Positions 1 to 27,827 are shown, counted from the first letter of the stretch. The stretch is DNA of 64,000 nt from Scatophagus argus (GCF_020382885.2 NC_058504.1:12721019-12785018); one strand, 5' to 3'. Made by a program: numbers and translations. Notes: generated from the sequence alone by a model not told the origin.

Positions 1-540
1 TTCATCCACTTCTCTTTCAGTTCTCCTCTTTCTCATTAACCTTTTTACTCCTCCCCAAAACGCCACAGCAAAGTAACAAAAGTGCAGTATAGAGACAGCG
101 CTTTCTCACAAAGAACCAGCTCACAGAGAAACAGGAGATCAGGTGATCCACTGACACCACCCTGCAGTTTTTAGGTTTAATGAGATGCACTCATATTTAA
201 TCACATCAGTAAATCTTTTCTGGGCATCTGCTGTCCAGGCACAAGCTTAGCGCCGCTGCTGTATTGCGAAAAACATGATGCCTCGAACACAAACATGAAA
301 TATGCATGCACACGTACATATAGAAAGGCAGTCATTGCTATCGAGTAGCACACTGGAGGGAAAAAAAAAAAAAACTGGACAGAGGGGCTGCAGGGAAAGT
401 GTGTTCAGCCTCTCCTTCATGAAGCTCAGCTGCTGCCTTATACTCTGAATCTGAACTGATGATTTTCTCCATCTTCGTTCATATTCTGCTCTGGCTTACT
501 GCTTTACTTCACATGCTGCTCAGTGGGTCAACATATGCTA

Positions 541-583
541 TCAGATTAAGATAAGATAAGATGAACTTTATTGATTCTCAGAC
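541..583. repeat. Possible LINE 3' tail fragment
   Basis: The run of GATAA units followed by AACTTTATTGATTCTCAG resembles the 3' tail shared by several fish non-LTR retrotransposons (usually ending TTTATTGATCCC). No coding part is attached. The call rests on this short resemblance only. Confidence 0.3.
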
Positions 584-1141
584 ACATTTAATGACAGTAT
601 ATAATACATTTTTTTTCTGACAGTCATTTTTCTCGATAGGAAATCTGAGGCTGACCCAGTTGTTTCAGAGAAAAGATTATCTACACACTTTAAAATATCT
701 AATTAGAAGCTCAACTATTTGCCCCTTGATTATTGCTTTTTATCTGCACCATCTGTTGCCAGATTTACCATGGCTATTTCACTGACATAATCCACATCCT
801 TCTATCAAAATAAACCCATTTCCATTAAATATTGTGAGGTGTCTATAGATGAGCCATACAAAAGCCACTTCCCCTCCCCCCTGCTCTACTGCTCTCTCCC
901 CTCCCTCGTCGTCTTCCGCTGCTGTTGCTAAGACCGCTGAGCGCATGCTAGTCTGTGAACAAACCAGTAGATTCAGAGAGGTGGATCTCCTCGTGTGTTG
1001 CTATGGGCAACACACAGTGTTCAACAGAGAATCAGCTCAGAAACCTAGCATGCAGACCTTCCCACAAGTGATAAAATATGACCTAATTTTTAGTCACTCA
1101 AAAGGATCATCTGCACAGAAGCTACTGTGTATCGTGTATTT

Positions 1142-1171
1142 GCACACACACACACACACATATATATATAC
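1142..1171. repeat. (CA)n(TA)n microsatellite
   Basis: About nine CA units pass directly into about five TA units. This is a simple repeat inside the intron, with no coding potential. Confidence 0.9.
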
Positions 1172-1692
1172 AGTATATAAATATATACTTAAACTGTATA
1201 CACTCTTTTGTTCACAGCTTTATATACATGTGTTTTAAGTCCAAAGCACAAAAAGCCAACCAAGTCAAAAATCACAATAAAAAATAATTGCCTGCTGCTT
1301 TGCAGTTCTGTAATCAGCGACGATCCCGGCCAAAGCAAAGTGCGCCAGCCCCACCTGACTGGCTCGACATTGTGTTTCACTTCACCAGCCGCAGGATCTC
1401 TCTCTCTATCTCCATCTTCCTTCACTTTGTCTTGGCTGCAGCCAGTCATGACCCACTGAATCACCTCAGCTATACCAGTGAGCACAGACCTCAAGTACTT
1501 CTCTTTACGCACAAGCAAGATTTCTGACAGACACGCATGTGGAGCAGCAAAAAACAAAACAAAACAAAAAAAAACCTAAACCCAAACATATAACATACAA
1601 CATAAAACCCAAACATAAAGATGTGTACAAGCATGTTAAACACTCAAACAACAATTTCTGTCCTGTCAGGACTTAAACACAAATAACTTACA

Positions 1693-1797
1693 GTGAAATG
1701 TCTTTTTCAAACAACTGGCTGGATATATACATCGTGAAAGAACATTATATCACACTCGGAGGATCAGATGCAGTTAATCACATGATGCAGATGTCAG
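1693..1797. repeat. Diverged direct repeat, copy 1
   Basis: Shares an ordered series of words (GAAATGTC, GGATATATA, ATCACACT, GATGTAGTT or GATGCAGTT, ATCACATGATG or ATCACGTGATG) with 2318-2425. This is an old local duplication in the intron and its function is unknown. Confidence 0.7.
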
Positions 1798-2317
1798 GCA
1801 AAGCTTCAACACTGGTTGTAGGAACAAGCTCTCCGGTATTTAGGTCTATCAAATCATACACCTGATGTTTTCAGAATGAGTTAACACAAAAGAGCGGTGG
1901 TTACTGGAATAAGCCTAACTTAAAAAACAAACAAACCCTAAACTCCTTCTTCCACAAGGTTTAACCACAGCTCAAATTCTGTATTTATTATTTTTCACAG
2001 CCAGTTTATGAGCTACTGTGACACAACCACACATATCCTGAAATAAGCACAGCAGAGTTTAAATTATTAAAATTCAGTCCATTAGTGCACTCAACTCAGA
2101 ACTTCAGTGGTCTGAATGAAACCAAACACGATGAAATACAAAGACATAACAGCTTAAAGGCATTTGTTTACTTCATGAAAGAATTTGTTTGGTTATGTTG
2201 TCTTGCTCTAGAAAGCAGCTGTGTCTTCATTCTCATGAGTAGATATTGCTATTGACAGAAATATCTCATTATCTTAATAACCAATTATAACTGTATTTTA
2301 CAACAAATCAGTGTATG

Positions 2318-2425
2318 CATGAAATGTCATTTACAAATGACTGACCGGATATATAAATACTGAAAGAGCATCATATCACACTTGGAGGTCCAGATGTAGT
2401 TGATCACGTGATGGAGATGTTACAG
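2318..2425. repeat. Diverged direct repeat, copy 2
   Basis: Second copy of the segment at 1693-1797, same orientation, about 625 bp away, with many substitutions and small gaps. It contains an E-box-like CACGTG, which is CACATG in the first copy. Confidence 0.7.
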
Positions 2426-2754
2426 GATGTAACATTTCTTAAGATTTAATGTCATACATTAAGACACCACAGCAGCATTGAGGTGACATAAAATTAACAT
2501 GCCAATTGCAGTCTTTGTGTAATTTACAAATCAATCAACACGCTGGGCTGTGTGAGTCATACAACCCCCTGCAAAGCAACAACTTTTCCATTTCCACCAG
2601 TGGTGAATTCAACGTCTGTTCCATATCTATTCAACTATTCTGAACAAGTGGTTTGATTCAGTACGTTGGGCACACTTTAACCATGAATATCTGGATCTCA
2701 TCTATCACAAGCATTTAAACCTGAAGTACCTTGAAATTAATCGATCCTTCTTAC

Positions 2755-5118
<2,364 letters not shown>

Positions 5119-5330
5119 AAAACCAAAACGAATAGAAAGGTTAGATATTCAAATATGAGTCTAAACAGGAACTCGCATTTTAAGCAACCATAACAACTGG
5201 TCGATATTAGAAAAAATGTCGGTGAAAGACTCTAATATTTGAAGCCATCGCCCGAAAGCTCAGCCGCATCCTGTCGCGAAACTACTGACGTAGAGGATGG
5301 CCAACCGAGACTCGTTCATTTTCACAAGCA

Positions 5331-5344
5331 GTGACACCATGCGA
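5331..5344 (-). promoter_or_regulatory. Protocadherin conserved element (CSE) of V1
   Basis: GTGACACCATGCGA on the plus strand, 213 bp upstream of the V1 ATG. The same word recurs at a similar place before every complete exon. Read in the sense direction it resembles the CTCF core, as known for mammalian clustered protocadherin promoters. Confidence 0.75.
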
Positions 5345-5593
5345 GCTGACTATACAATGCAGGTACACTTTCAGTGAGAAAATATATTTCTATGTGACAG
5401 TCGCAGTGGATTTAAGTTCCCATAACCTGTTGAGGGTGCAGGCGTAAAGGGGGGGGAAATGGAGTCCAGAATGACAAGTGATCTTGAGTGGATAATTACA
5501 ATCTGTATTATTATAATAATATATTTTTTTAAAAATTCGTTAACTGGCTAGAGTAACCTCCTGTCTGTTCAGAGAGACAGGACCTGAGAACAA

Positions 5594-5614
5594 AACAGCA
5601 CCATGAACAGTTAC
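5594..5614 (+). promoter_or_regulatory. Weak RE1 (REST)-like site, V1
   Basis: AACAGCACC, two bases, GAACAG, then a poor right end: 14 of 21 matches to the RE1 consensus. Its position about 260 bp beyond the V1 conserved element matches the better sites in other intervals. It may be a decayed copy. Confidence 0.35.
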
Positions 5615-6120
5615 TAACGCCAGCGATAACTCGGCCCAGCCACAGAGTCAGACTTAATATTGCATCACAGGAGCCCGAAAAGCTCAAATCACAAATTGCT
5701 GATTAATCGATGGATGTATACTTAATACTGCAAAGTGTTTTTCAAAGTAGACTGAAAAAGCAGGAGACTATAAAATAAAAAAGAGACGCGTAGCACACAT
5801 CGATATAAGAGACACACACAAACTGTAGCCGAGAGTCGAATCAGCAGGGAGTCCTTCTTCACAAAACTATTAGAATATTATTATAATGCCAAGCAAACAG
5901 TATTGATGCAGTACAGGCTGTGAACGTAAACTAATTAATGAACAAGCAAATTAATAAAACTGCGAGGGCTTACACACGCCCACACACACACATAAAACAC
6001 TGTTTCACAATATTCAAAAAGAGAATGTGTTGTTAATATGACAGCAGACAGCCCACAACTTTAGCCCACACACACATTCACACACTGTGTCACCAAAAAA
6101 GCTTGATTTAAAAACTTTAC

Positions 6121-8469
<2,349 letters not shown>

Positions 8470-8644
8470 CCTACACAAAAAATAATAAATCTGGGATCTA
8501 TAGTAGTATGGTCAAGAAATAATAATCCGTCTTATTTCCACGCATCACCGAGACAGCGCCGGGAACTGCACAGGGCTACTTTTGTGTCCAAGCCCTTTAC
8601 ACGTAACGTCAAAAGAAGAACTAATGGTGATGACGAAGAGTTGC

Positions 8645-8658
8645 AGAGACACCATGTG
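8645..8658 (-). promoter_or_regulatory. Second CSE-like copy of V2
   Basis: AGAGACACCATGTG, 22 bp closer to the V2 ATG than the main copy. It keeps GACACCATG but has GTG for GCG. V2 is the only exon seen with two copies. Confidence 0.5.
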
Positions 8659-8666
8659 CCATTATA

Positions 8667-8680
8667 CCGACACCATGCGA
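8667..8680 (-). promoter_or_regulatory. CSE of V2
   Basis: CCGACACCATGCGA, 198 bp upstream of the V2 ATG and 36 bp from a TGACG site. It matches the V4-V8 elements except for CCG in place of CTG. Confidence 0.75.
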
Positions 8681-8944
8681 TCCAGCACGTTATTGCAGCG
8701 CTGTTCAAATAAAAAATACAGCAAACTCAAAAGTTTATTAAACAAGGAAAGCACAAGTTTACTGAGACAAACGGCCTATTCATATAATGAGAAATATCTG
8801 CAACAAGGAGTCGTTTTTCTTCAATGGACTCGACTTCCACGCAGTTCCCTCTGCAAAGAGGCATCATTTCTAAGAATCAGGGCGCCTGCATAATTCTTAC
8901 ATCTGCGACATTTCAAGACAAATGGCTGCGTTGAAAGAACGACT

Positions 8945-8965
8945 TACAGCACCACGGACAGCGAC
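8945..8965 (+). promoter_or_regulatory. RE1 (REST)-like site, V2
   Basis: TACAGCACCACGGACAGCGAC carries both RE1 half-sites with standard spacing, 19 of 21 matches to the consensus. It lies 278 bp beyond the V2 conserved element. REST binding here would silence V2 outside neurons; that role is inferred from the motif. Confidence 0.75.
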
Positions 8966-9309
8966 ACTCCCTGCTGCACTCAGACACATCTGAATAGGGG
9001 ACAGCCCATGTTGTGACACATTACGTGCAAGACCGTGTTGTTCTGACAAACGTGAACATGAGGGAAAATGACATTAACATACAGAATAGGCCGTATATCT
9101 TCACCTATCCAAAAAGAAAAACACTAATTACCATGATGTTACGTGGACAAGATGTTGCTTTTTAAAAACCTGAAATGATAAACTTCTAAAAAAGATTTAA
9201 CCGACTCTCGTGGTTCTATGAATGAATGAATTCCTGAATCCGGCATTAATTGCTGTAGATGAGTAAATTCTGTGACACAGATAGGTCCTGAAATTTCAAC
9301 AGTATTGAA

Positions 9310-9605
9310 CAACAGTGTACTGTTGTAATTAATTCAGTGGCAACCTCACTCAGTGGCCACCTTGGACTGTTTGTCTTCCTGTGTGGACTGCATGGTGTGA
9401 CACAGAGCCACATCATAATCATTTGTTTATATTTTAGTATAATCTACTATTTTTCAAACTGCACTGCAAACAACACAATTACTGGTCATATAACATACTA
9501 ATGACACTCGAAGCAATTCACAACCTTCTTTTTTTATGACGCCACAGCTAACACCAAACAATAAGTTTGTGTCATTTCCTGGGAAGAACTGCATTTTTAA
9601 GTATC
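9310..9605 (-). pseudogene. Decayed relic of a protocadherin variable exon 3' end
   Basis: On the plus strand the ordered words TTTGTCT, GGTGTGACACAG, TCATAATC, AGTATAATCT and AACTGCACTGCAAACA follow the order and spacing of the membrane/tail-coding part of intact exons (GCTGTGACACAG, TCATAATTA, AGTATAGTCT, GCACTGCATTGCAATCA). The reading frame is gone and no donor remains. The orientation matches the other exons. It is probably what is left of a variable exon that once stood between V2 and V3 and then escaped conversion. The outer limits are uncertain; the best part is about 9360-9480. Confidence 0.6.
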
Positions 9606-9932
9606 ACCACAACGCAGCAGTGAGGTAAGACAAACACTGCATACGAACTGCAATTCAGTATTATTTTTATGAATCACACTCCGGGCTGTGTGAGAATCAA
9701 CCATACAACCACCTGTAAAGAAAGAACTTAACTCAGCAATCTCATGAAAACACTATACCTACTCATTTTCCCCAGCAAAAATGTTTACATCTGTGGTTCC
9801 TTTCTATCTGGACATTCTGAATAGGTGGTGTGATTCACTGCTGTTGACACACCTCAGTCATGAGAGTCTGCATTCCATTTATTAAGAGCTTTACTATCAG
9901 AACTGCATTTAAAATAAAGTCTTGTTTCTTAC

Positions 9933-12290
<2,358 letters not shown>

Positions 12291-12546
12291 GATTCAAAAC
12301 AAAGCTGTCGCTGATTCCTCGCGGGATCAAGAGGCGTTTTGAGTGAAATCAATCCAACACATCAGAGTCTGCAAATGATCGCTCCGTATCAAAAATGTTA
12401 AATGAAAAAAATAATGCGGGACTTCAGCGATAAAAGACGCAGCAAGCCGCCATGCGATTCTGCCAGTGTCGAACCATCACAGCGCTATAAAGAGGAGGAA
12501 CCGGAATTCACTGACGACAAGCTAAAGCCGTTGTTTTGCGAACACA

Positions 12547-12560
12547 CTGACCCCATGCGA
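12547..12560 (-). promoter_or_regulatory. CSE of V3 (variant)
   Basis: CTGACCCCATGCGA, 257 bp upstream of the ATG, the longest distance in the window. One base differs from the usual CACC core. Confidence 0.7.
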
Positions 12561-12896
12561 ACGAAGTGCTCACTACAAGGAAATCAACGTTTCTCCAGCT
12601 ATGTTTTAGTAAACTTTAAATACTTTGGCCCCATTCACAGAGGTGTTACATCAGCTGAGGAGATGCCTTCCCAAGCAAGGTTATCACTGAAAAAAATATA
12701 ACGAATAAATCCAATATTCTTTTCAATTAAGACGGAGATGTCAAATGCTCCCAAAATGCTTAACGCGCTCCTATAATAATTTTCATTAGCTGAATATTTA
12801 GAAATAAAAACGTGTGAGGGAACTGCAGCTAACAAAGCAGTGGTTCGACATTTCTTAGAAAGTATCAACAACTATCAGGACACGAGAGCCAAAGTG

Positions 12897-12917
12897 AACA
12901 GCACCATGGACAGCGAA
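12897..12917 (+). promoter_or_regulatory. RE1 (REST)-like site, V3
   Basis: AACAGCACCATGGACAGCGAA: 16 of 21 matches. Both half-site cores (CAGCACC and GGACAGCG) are intact and the edges differ. It lies 350 bp beyond the V3 conserved element. Confidence 0.65.
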
Positions 12918-13385
12918 AACCACAAGCTATGACTCGGCTCGGCCACAGTGTGTGACATTACATTTGATCACGGAAGCCCAGGAAGATCATATCACATTAT
13001 GATGCAAATGAAGGTGCAATATGTTCGGCACTCTGCAAACTGTTCTTCAATCAAACAATGTGTGCTGTGACACTGGTGTGTGTTTCTCAGAGTACATTGA
13101 AAAAGAATGAAGCGACAAAATAGCAATCGCATTATAAAGCATTGGTGACCTTTCATAGCTACTGTTGTTGTAGTTACGACTACGCTTAAACCATACAGTC
13201 AAATTAAAAATGCTGCTGAGGATCAAAACATTCAAGTGACCTTCTTCACAGAACAATAGTATGATATAAAGCAAACATACGCACACAGCATATGCAGTGG
13301 ATGATTAGATGAACTGATTCTCAATGAATGGATGACCATCACAACCAGTAGAAACAAGTCAGCGTTGTCGCAGAAACACCCTTAC

Positions 13386-15743
<2,358 letters not shown>

Positions 15744-16965
15744 GGCTATAAATGATACCATCAGTAATCCATTACGAGAACTGCGTTGTAAAAACAGAAT
15801 CCAGTCCTTTTCCTGTCTGTAAATATTCACTCCTAAATAGTCAGTAAAGGTAGCAAACAGGGAATTCACGAAGAGAACAATAAGCAGAGTAGGAGCTGTG
15901 CAGATATCAAAGTGACAGTATTGTCAAGAGGCGGAACCAAAATGCAGTGACGACAAGCTCGTGTACTGCTGACTTTTTACATTACACTGACACCATGCGG
16001 ACCAAACGACCAAAACTCCAGCGATTTGGAACACATTTTATGAGTGGCAAATTGTTTCACAGCAAATGGGAAACTCCGACAAAACGTAGTCGAGAAATCA
16101 TAAAGAGAATTGGAGAAGGACGACTCAGTAAACAGGTGTGGTGGGAAATGATCTCCTATTGCAGCCCCAAGTCTGACTCCACTCCAAACAGTTTCTCTGA
16201 GGGGGCCAGGTTAGACGAAGCATTTGTAGGTCTATATTCAAACCTTTTAGTGCGTGTCAGAAAAACATGAAATCACAACTGTCTTGTGTCACGAACGGGT
16301 ATGTGTTCATTTCCATCAGTTTTCAAAACCTGTTACACTCTTTTACTCCATTTCCTGGGCCGAGGTCCCCCAGGTGGCCTTCTCACTCTTTGGTTCATAT
16401 TTACTTATTGCCATCACCACACAAGCAAAGTCAGAATTTCCTATAAAGCTAATACCAAATAAAACAAGACCATAAACGCCTTTCAGTGCTTTAGATTTCT
16501 GCAGAGCATCATGCAAAGGAAACCAGAGAAACAGCCAGTGGATACACCACAATACTTTGCAAATTCAGACCACAGTCCCATAAAAGCATACAATGCAGTG
16601 TGTGTAGGACACAAATGAGCAAACGAGTCAGCAAACATTTCACAGTTTTCATTAAACTCAACTGCAATCAATGTCCCTCATGTGCAGCTTATACGAAATA
16701 TGGACGTGGATTAACTGACAACAGTTTGTGCAAATCCAGAAACACAAAGTTTTTCTGATATCAACCAGATGTTATCAGAAACATCCATTCTAACCCATCT
16801 AGGAGAAATGAAGAAAAAATTTCCAGATATTGCTTGTTATGTATGGAAGTTTGCCTCACTTGTCTATTAAAAACATGCAGAATACTCTAAAAATGCTGTT
16901 AAATTACAGAAAGTAATTTCTGAAAAACAAACAAATAAAAACACACCTGTTTAGACGTGTCTTAC
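15744..16965. other. V4 promoter region and 3' flank of V5, no RE1 seen
   Basis: No gene. TGACG (15948-15952) sits in a GGAACCAAAATGCAG context shared with V5-V8, followed by the conserved element (15987-16000). No RE1-like site was found up to the V5 donor, unlike most intervals. The small open frames here resemble nothing known. Confidence 0.65.
15987..16000 (-). promoter_or_regulatory. CSE of V4
   Basis: CTGACACCATGCGG, 244 bp upstream of the ATG and 39 bp from TGACG. In the sense direction CCGCATGGTGTCAG has 10 of 14 matches to the CTCF core CCASYAGRKGGCAG. Confidence 0.8.
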
Positions 16966-19323
<2,358 letters not shown>

Positions 19324-19575
19324 TGTTAAACCCGATATCATTAGTGACTTGTCACAAAAACAGCAACTGCGCTATAATGACAGAATCCAGGTCTTCCCCA
19401 TGTGGTAATCTTCATCCTCTTCTTACAGCGACAAACATGAGGGAAAATAGAGTCTGTCCAAAGGCAGCAGTGAACTCAGAAACGACTGTGACAAGATCGA
19501 GTGGAAGACTCAAAAAGAGGTGGAACCAAAACGCCCTGACGACAAGCCAGTGTAATGCTTAGTTTTCCTATTACA

Positions 19576-19589
19576 CTGACACCATGCGA
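19576..19589 (-). promoter_or_regulatory. CSE of V5
   Basis: CTGACACCATGCGA, 253 bp upstream of the ATG, with TGACG 39 bp away towards the exon. It is preceded by TTACA as in V4. Confidence 0.8.
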
Positions 19590-20089
19590 TGTGAATTCTA
19601 ACTACAAGAAATCTAAATCAGGAGCACGTGAATAATAGTTAGTCTTATCTCGAAACAGTGCCAGAACAGCCAGGCGAATGAAAATAGATGTTGAGGTTTG
19701 TTAAATCACAAGTCCCATCCCACCTGCATCATCACCCTGTCCCTCCTGACTCGTCCACTCCCCCTACATCATGTAACCCGCTTTTCATGCTTGCAAGCTC
19801 CCTGATTTAACTCCATTTTGGATTTTTGGATCCTGTGTTTAAATGTGCACCACATCAGATGTTCTGTGAGCTGACATGACTACAATCATTATCAGCATTA
19901 TAGCTCACTCTTAAGACCTCAGTTCAATGTAAATATGAAGCAAAGCTTTCCAAAATGAAGATGGATTCCACATACCATGTGAGAATATAATTTATAATTT
20001 AACATCAAGTGGAATTAAAATAAAGATGGATGGTTAGTGGCTTGTTAAGTCAATGATCACATTAATTCTGGACTATCACAGCAGTTCCG

Positions 20090-20110
20090 TTCAGCACCAT
20101 GGAGAGAAAT
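20090..20110 (+). promoter_or_regulatory. RE1 (REST)-like site, V5 (left half strong)
   Basis: TTCAGCACC is perfect, but the right half reads GGAGAGAAAT, giving 15 of 21. It may be a weak or decayed site, 514 bp beyond the conserved element. Confidence 0.5.
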
Positions 20111-20757
20111 GACCACTAACTTTATTCCTGTCCAACCACGTTTGGAGAGAGTATCATCACTCTGTTATGAGTTTATTTGTTAACAGTGGGGTGATTTTGT
20201 TTTTCCTCAAGTAGACAAGATGTAACGAAATCTTTGCTGTGTAGCTATAGAGACATCATGCTGAAGCAACGCTGGTGAGTTTCTGCAGTCAGTCACTTCT
20301 TATTTAATAGAAACATGAATCACCTCATCAAATTACGCATGAGCTTTGATGTGTCAGTGATATCACTTTTCAAAAATTCGACACTCGTGTAAGAGGGCAA
20401 AAATAGCAATAGAGGAAGAAAGTAAATGAAAAGGTTATTAATATAAAAACAAAATAAAAATCAACTTTTCAAACAAAACCGACAAGCGTTCAACATTAGT
20501 CCAGCAGAAACTGCAGACAGCTAACCAATGGACAAAACTGTGTTTTTGAAGAAAAGTCAGGATGTCAATTGTGCTCTTCAAACTTGTGACTGACCTGCCC
20601 AACTTACATATGTAAGACATGAAACGCTGTTTCACAATATTCAAAAAGACAATGTGTTGTTAATATGACAGCAGACAGGCCACAACTTTCGCTCACACAC
20701 TCGCACACACACATTCACACACTGTGTCACCAAAAAAGCTTGATTGAAAAACTTTAC

Positions 20758-23115
<2,358 letters not shown>

Positions 23116-23362
23116 GGTTGAACCCGAAGACATCAGTAATCCATCACAAGCACAACGACGATGTGGTAACGACGAAATCCAACACTTCCCCTAACTACAA
23201 ATACTGATCCACTTACTGTAAAACCATAAATTCGACCAAACCAACCATTTAGACAAAATGCGCACAGAAACGATCATGCCAGTATCAAAGTGAGTGCTGT
23301 CAGGGGGTGGAACCAAATGGAAATGACGACAAGCTCTTGTAACGCTGACTTTTTACATCACA

Positions 23363-23376
23363 CTGACACCATGCGG
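23363..23376 (-). promoter_or_regulatory. CSE of V6
   Basis: CTGACACCATGCGG, 248 bp upstream of the ATG and 39 bp from TGACG. Its surroundings are nearly base-for-base the same as at V8. Confidence 0.8.
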
Positions 23377-23601
23377 ACCTGATTTCATATTGCAGATGTT
23401 TGAAAGATGTTTTGCACGTTATGTAAATTATAATCTGGTTTTTAGTAACAACGAAACCAGCGATGGTAGTCGAATGTATGAAGCTACTGAGTCTGAGAAC
23501 AATCGACCAAGAACCCGTGTTCAGAAAAGGTAGAAAACTGAAAATGTTTTTGAAAATCTCTATGATGGCGACCAATGTGTCAGAAAACGAAGCCAAACGC
23601 T

Positions 23602-23622
23602 TTCAGCACCAAGGACAGCGAT
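23602..23622 (+). promoter_or_regulatory. RE1 (REST)-like site, V6
   Basis: TTCAGCACCAAGGACAGCGAT: 18 of 21 matches, both half-sites intact, 239 bp beyond the conserved element. Confidence 0.75.
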
Positions 23623-24268
23623 TCCGACGTGTTGCACTTCAGTGTGCCCCTTCAGATGAGGCATCGTCACTTCTCTTTCGGATATTTAACAGTGCTGAGC
23701 CCACCTGAGCAGGTTTCTGAAACTGCTGTACCGCACTTGTAATTTTCAGCGATGGAAAAGCTTACTTTTTCATCATGAGTTGTTCATTTTTAATTAAAGA
23801 GAACACTGGTACCTATGCCAGTTTTCATTTGTTGGTCCGCAAAGTTGAGTTATGAGGCTACAGTGAAAATAGACGAAGGTTAAATGAGGGTACAATTCAA
23901 TAAGATACTGCAAGAGACAAAAACAGATACTCGCTTGAATATAACAGAACTGCAAGCACTGTCCCCATGATAGCCCAAGAGTTAAACCGCACATAATGAC
24001 AGACAAGTTTTGATAGAGTTCATCAAGATACTGGCATACTGTAACTTCACAAATGAAGAAAATCCCATTTCACTATTCAAGTCAATCAAGATTACCCTGT
24101 CTACCTATTGGTCTTAAAAATGACTTCAGGTCGTAATTGCCACAGGAAAACAATGAAACCAACAAATGCAGTGTAGTGCTGTGTAGGATGTTACATGAAG
24201 CAGACCTGACATGTTTTATAAACAAACAATGCATCACTTTACAGTTTGCAGTTGTGTGCATGCCTTAC

Positions 24269-26629
<2,361 letters not shown>

Positions 26630-26882
26630 GGTCATAAATGAAAGCATCAGTAATCCGCCACAAAAACGATAACTGCGATATAATGACAGAGTTCAACACT
26701 CTCACGCGTGAAAACATTCATCCTCTTCTTACAGTGAAAAGCATGAGAGCAAGCAGAGTGTTTGCAAAGGCAGTAGAAAGCTCAGAATCGACTGCGTTAA
26801 CGTCGAACTGAGGAAGCTATCGTGAGGTGGAAGCAAAATGCAGCGACAACAGGCACACGTTACGCTGACTTTTTCTATTATA

Positions 26883-26896
26883 CTGACACCATGCGA
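26883..26896 (-). promoter_or_regulatory. CSE of V7
   Basis: CTGACACCATGCGA, 254 bp upstream of the ATG. The core is intact although the neighbouring TGACG is not. Confidence 0.8.
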
Positions 26897-27411
26897 TCTC
26901 AATTCAAACTGCAGAAAATCAAAAGTCAAAGGCACAGTAGTGCACAAAACAAAAACATATTGACAATATTCCACACAACGTGTGGGATTATGTTCGCTTC
27001 ATCTAACTGTAAAGCATGGACTCTCCGTCTGTCTGTCTGCAGGCTGTTCTGATTGTTGTTACAGTCTGTAAATAGTTTGTTTTCTTTGCCCCACACTGAG
27101 ACAAATATACATTTGCCAATGACTGTGGAATGAATCGTTTCATAACTGGGTGCATAACTTAAAACATCGATTCTCCAGTTAAAGAAAAGAGTTGCTGTCA
27201 CATACGGTGATTAGATTAAATGCTGGCCATTTAAATTTGAGGTGAAGTCATTTTATGCGTGGGACAAGTAACATCTACGATTATTAATATCAAACCACAG
27301 CAGCCACATGGACAGTAGATGATGATTGAATAAAATGTTAAAGTATTAATAACATGTTTTTGACATATACATTTAGTGTAAACTGGTATATCAAATATTT
27401 GAAAAATAATA

Positions 27412-27433
27412 TTAATGATAATAATAATAATAT
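27412..27433. repeat. (TAA)n-rich simple repeat
   Basis: AT-only stretch with several TAA/ATA units in the interval between V7 and V8. No other feature is associated with it. Confidence 0.7.
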
Positions 27434-27806
27434 TTAGAACAAACGATAACTTAGTCATTAACTGACAAATCAAAAATAAAAGAATCATTAATTAATTCAC
27501 AACAAATAGGCCCAATCAAGAAGTGCAGCCTTAAACTGCGAGACACAACAACACTCTCTGTCTCATCAGCGCTGCTCAGGCTGAACGACAGGTCAATTAC
27601 CTGGAGTTTTAATGCTCTTATTTTGATAAACTTGCGCAGTCAGTTTTTTGAGCGTTAAGTACTTCGGATGAGCACTTCTTGAGAAAGCTGACAGAAGCAA
27701 TACCAGACGCCAAGAGACGTTTTGAGTGGACCCTGCAGCACGTGAATTAAAACACCGAGTCACAGTGGTTTGAGAAGGTGCACCAAAGCATACTGAGGAG
27801 TGACAG

Positions 27807-27827
27807 CTCAGCACCACGGACAGCGAC
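27807..27827 (+). promoter_or_regulatory. RE1 (REST)-like site, V7
   Basis: CTCAGCACCACGGACAGCGAC: 19 of 21 matches, among the best in the window. It lies 924 bp beyond the V7 conserved element and about 520 bp from the V8 donor. Confidence 0.78.

Larger units (their letters stand above)
1..2754. other. Intron/3' flank of V1, no gene seen
   Basis: This stretch lies downstream of the V1 donor in the direction of transcription, so it is intron for every isoform in the window. The open frames in it are short and resemble nothing known. It contains an A run (359-374), a possible LINE-tail fragment (541-583), a CA/TA microsatellite (1142-1171), and a diverged direct repeat of about 105 bp (1693-1797 and 2318-2425). 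The part from about 2458 to 2697 resembles the flank of V3. No protocadherin exon, CTGACACC element or RE1 site was found here. Confidence 0.7.
5119..6120. other. V1 promoter region and 3' flank of V2
   Basis: No gene. From the V1 ATG upward come a TGACG site (5286-5290), the conserved element (5331-5344) and a weak RE1-like site (5594-5614). The last 125 bp next to the V2 donor (about 5997-6120) nearly match the flank of V6 (20628-20757), including a CA-rich run. Confidence 0.7.
8470..9932. other. V2 promoter region, exon relic, 3' flank of V3
   Basis: No intact gene. Contains TGACG (8631-8635), two conserved-element copies (8645-8658, 8667-8680), an RE1-like site (8945-8965), a decayed antisense relic of a variable exon 3' end (about 9310-9605), and a flank of V3 that resembles that of V1 (about 9600-9870 against 2458-2697). 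Confidence 0.7.
12291..13385. other. V3 promoter region and 3' flank of V4
   Basis: No gene. TGACG (12512-12516), the conserved element (12547-12560) and an RE1-like site (12897-12917) are in the usual order. Nothing else recognisable lies between about 12920 and the V4 donor. Confidence 0.7.
19324..20757. other. V5 promoter region and 3' flank of V6
   Basis: No gene. TGACG (19537-19541), the conserved element (19576-19589) and a partial RE1-like site (20090-20110). The stretch about 19620-20080 holds nothing recognised. The last 130 bp before the V6 donor nearly match the V2 flank and contain a CA-rich run (about 20695-20720). Confidence 0.7.
23116..24268. other. V6 promoter region and 3' flank of V7
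   Basis: No gene. The first ~295 bp nearly duplicate the V8 flank (30708-31002). TGACG (23324-23328), the conserved element (23363-23376) and a good RE1-like site (23602-23622). Nothing recognised from about 23710 to the V7 donor. Confidence 0.7.

Noticed and set aside
849-1557. Several short overlapping frames on both strands in the left intron
   Set aside because: Low-complexity content, including the CA/TA repeat, no conservation with anything in the window, no start or splice context.
1-2754. Possible C-type variable exon or constant exon
   Set aside because: No cadherin linker motif, membrane segment or constant-region motif was found in either strand.
15744-16965. RE1 site for V4 (for example TCACCACACAAGC near 16415)
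   Set aside because: The match is short and needs a gap; it is no better than chance, so V4 was left without an RE1.
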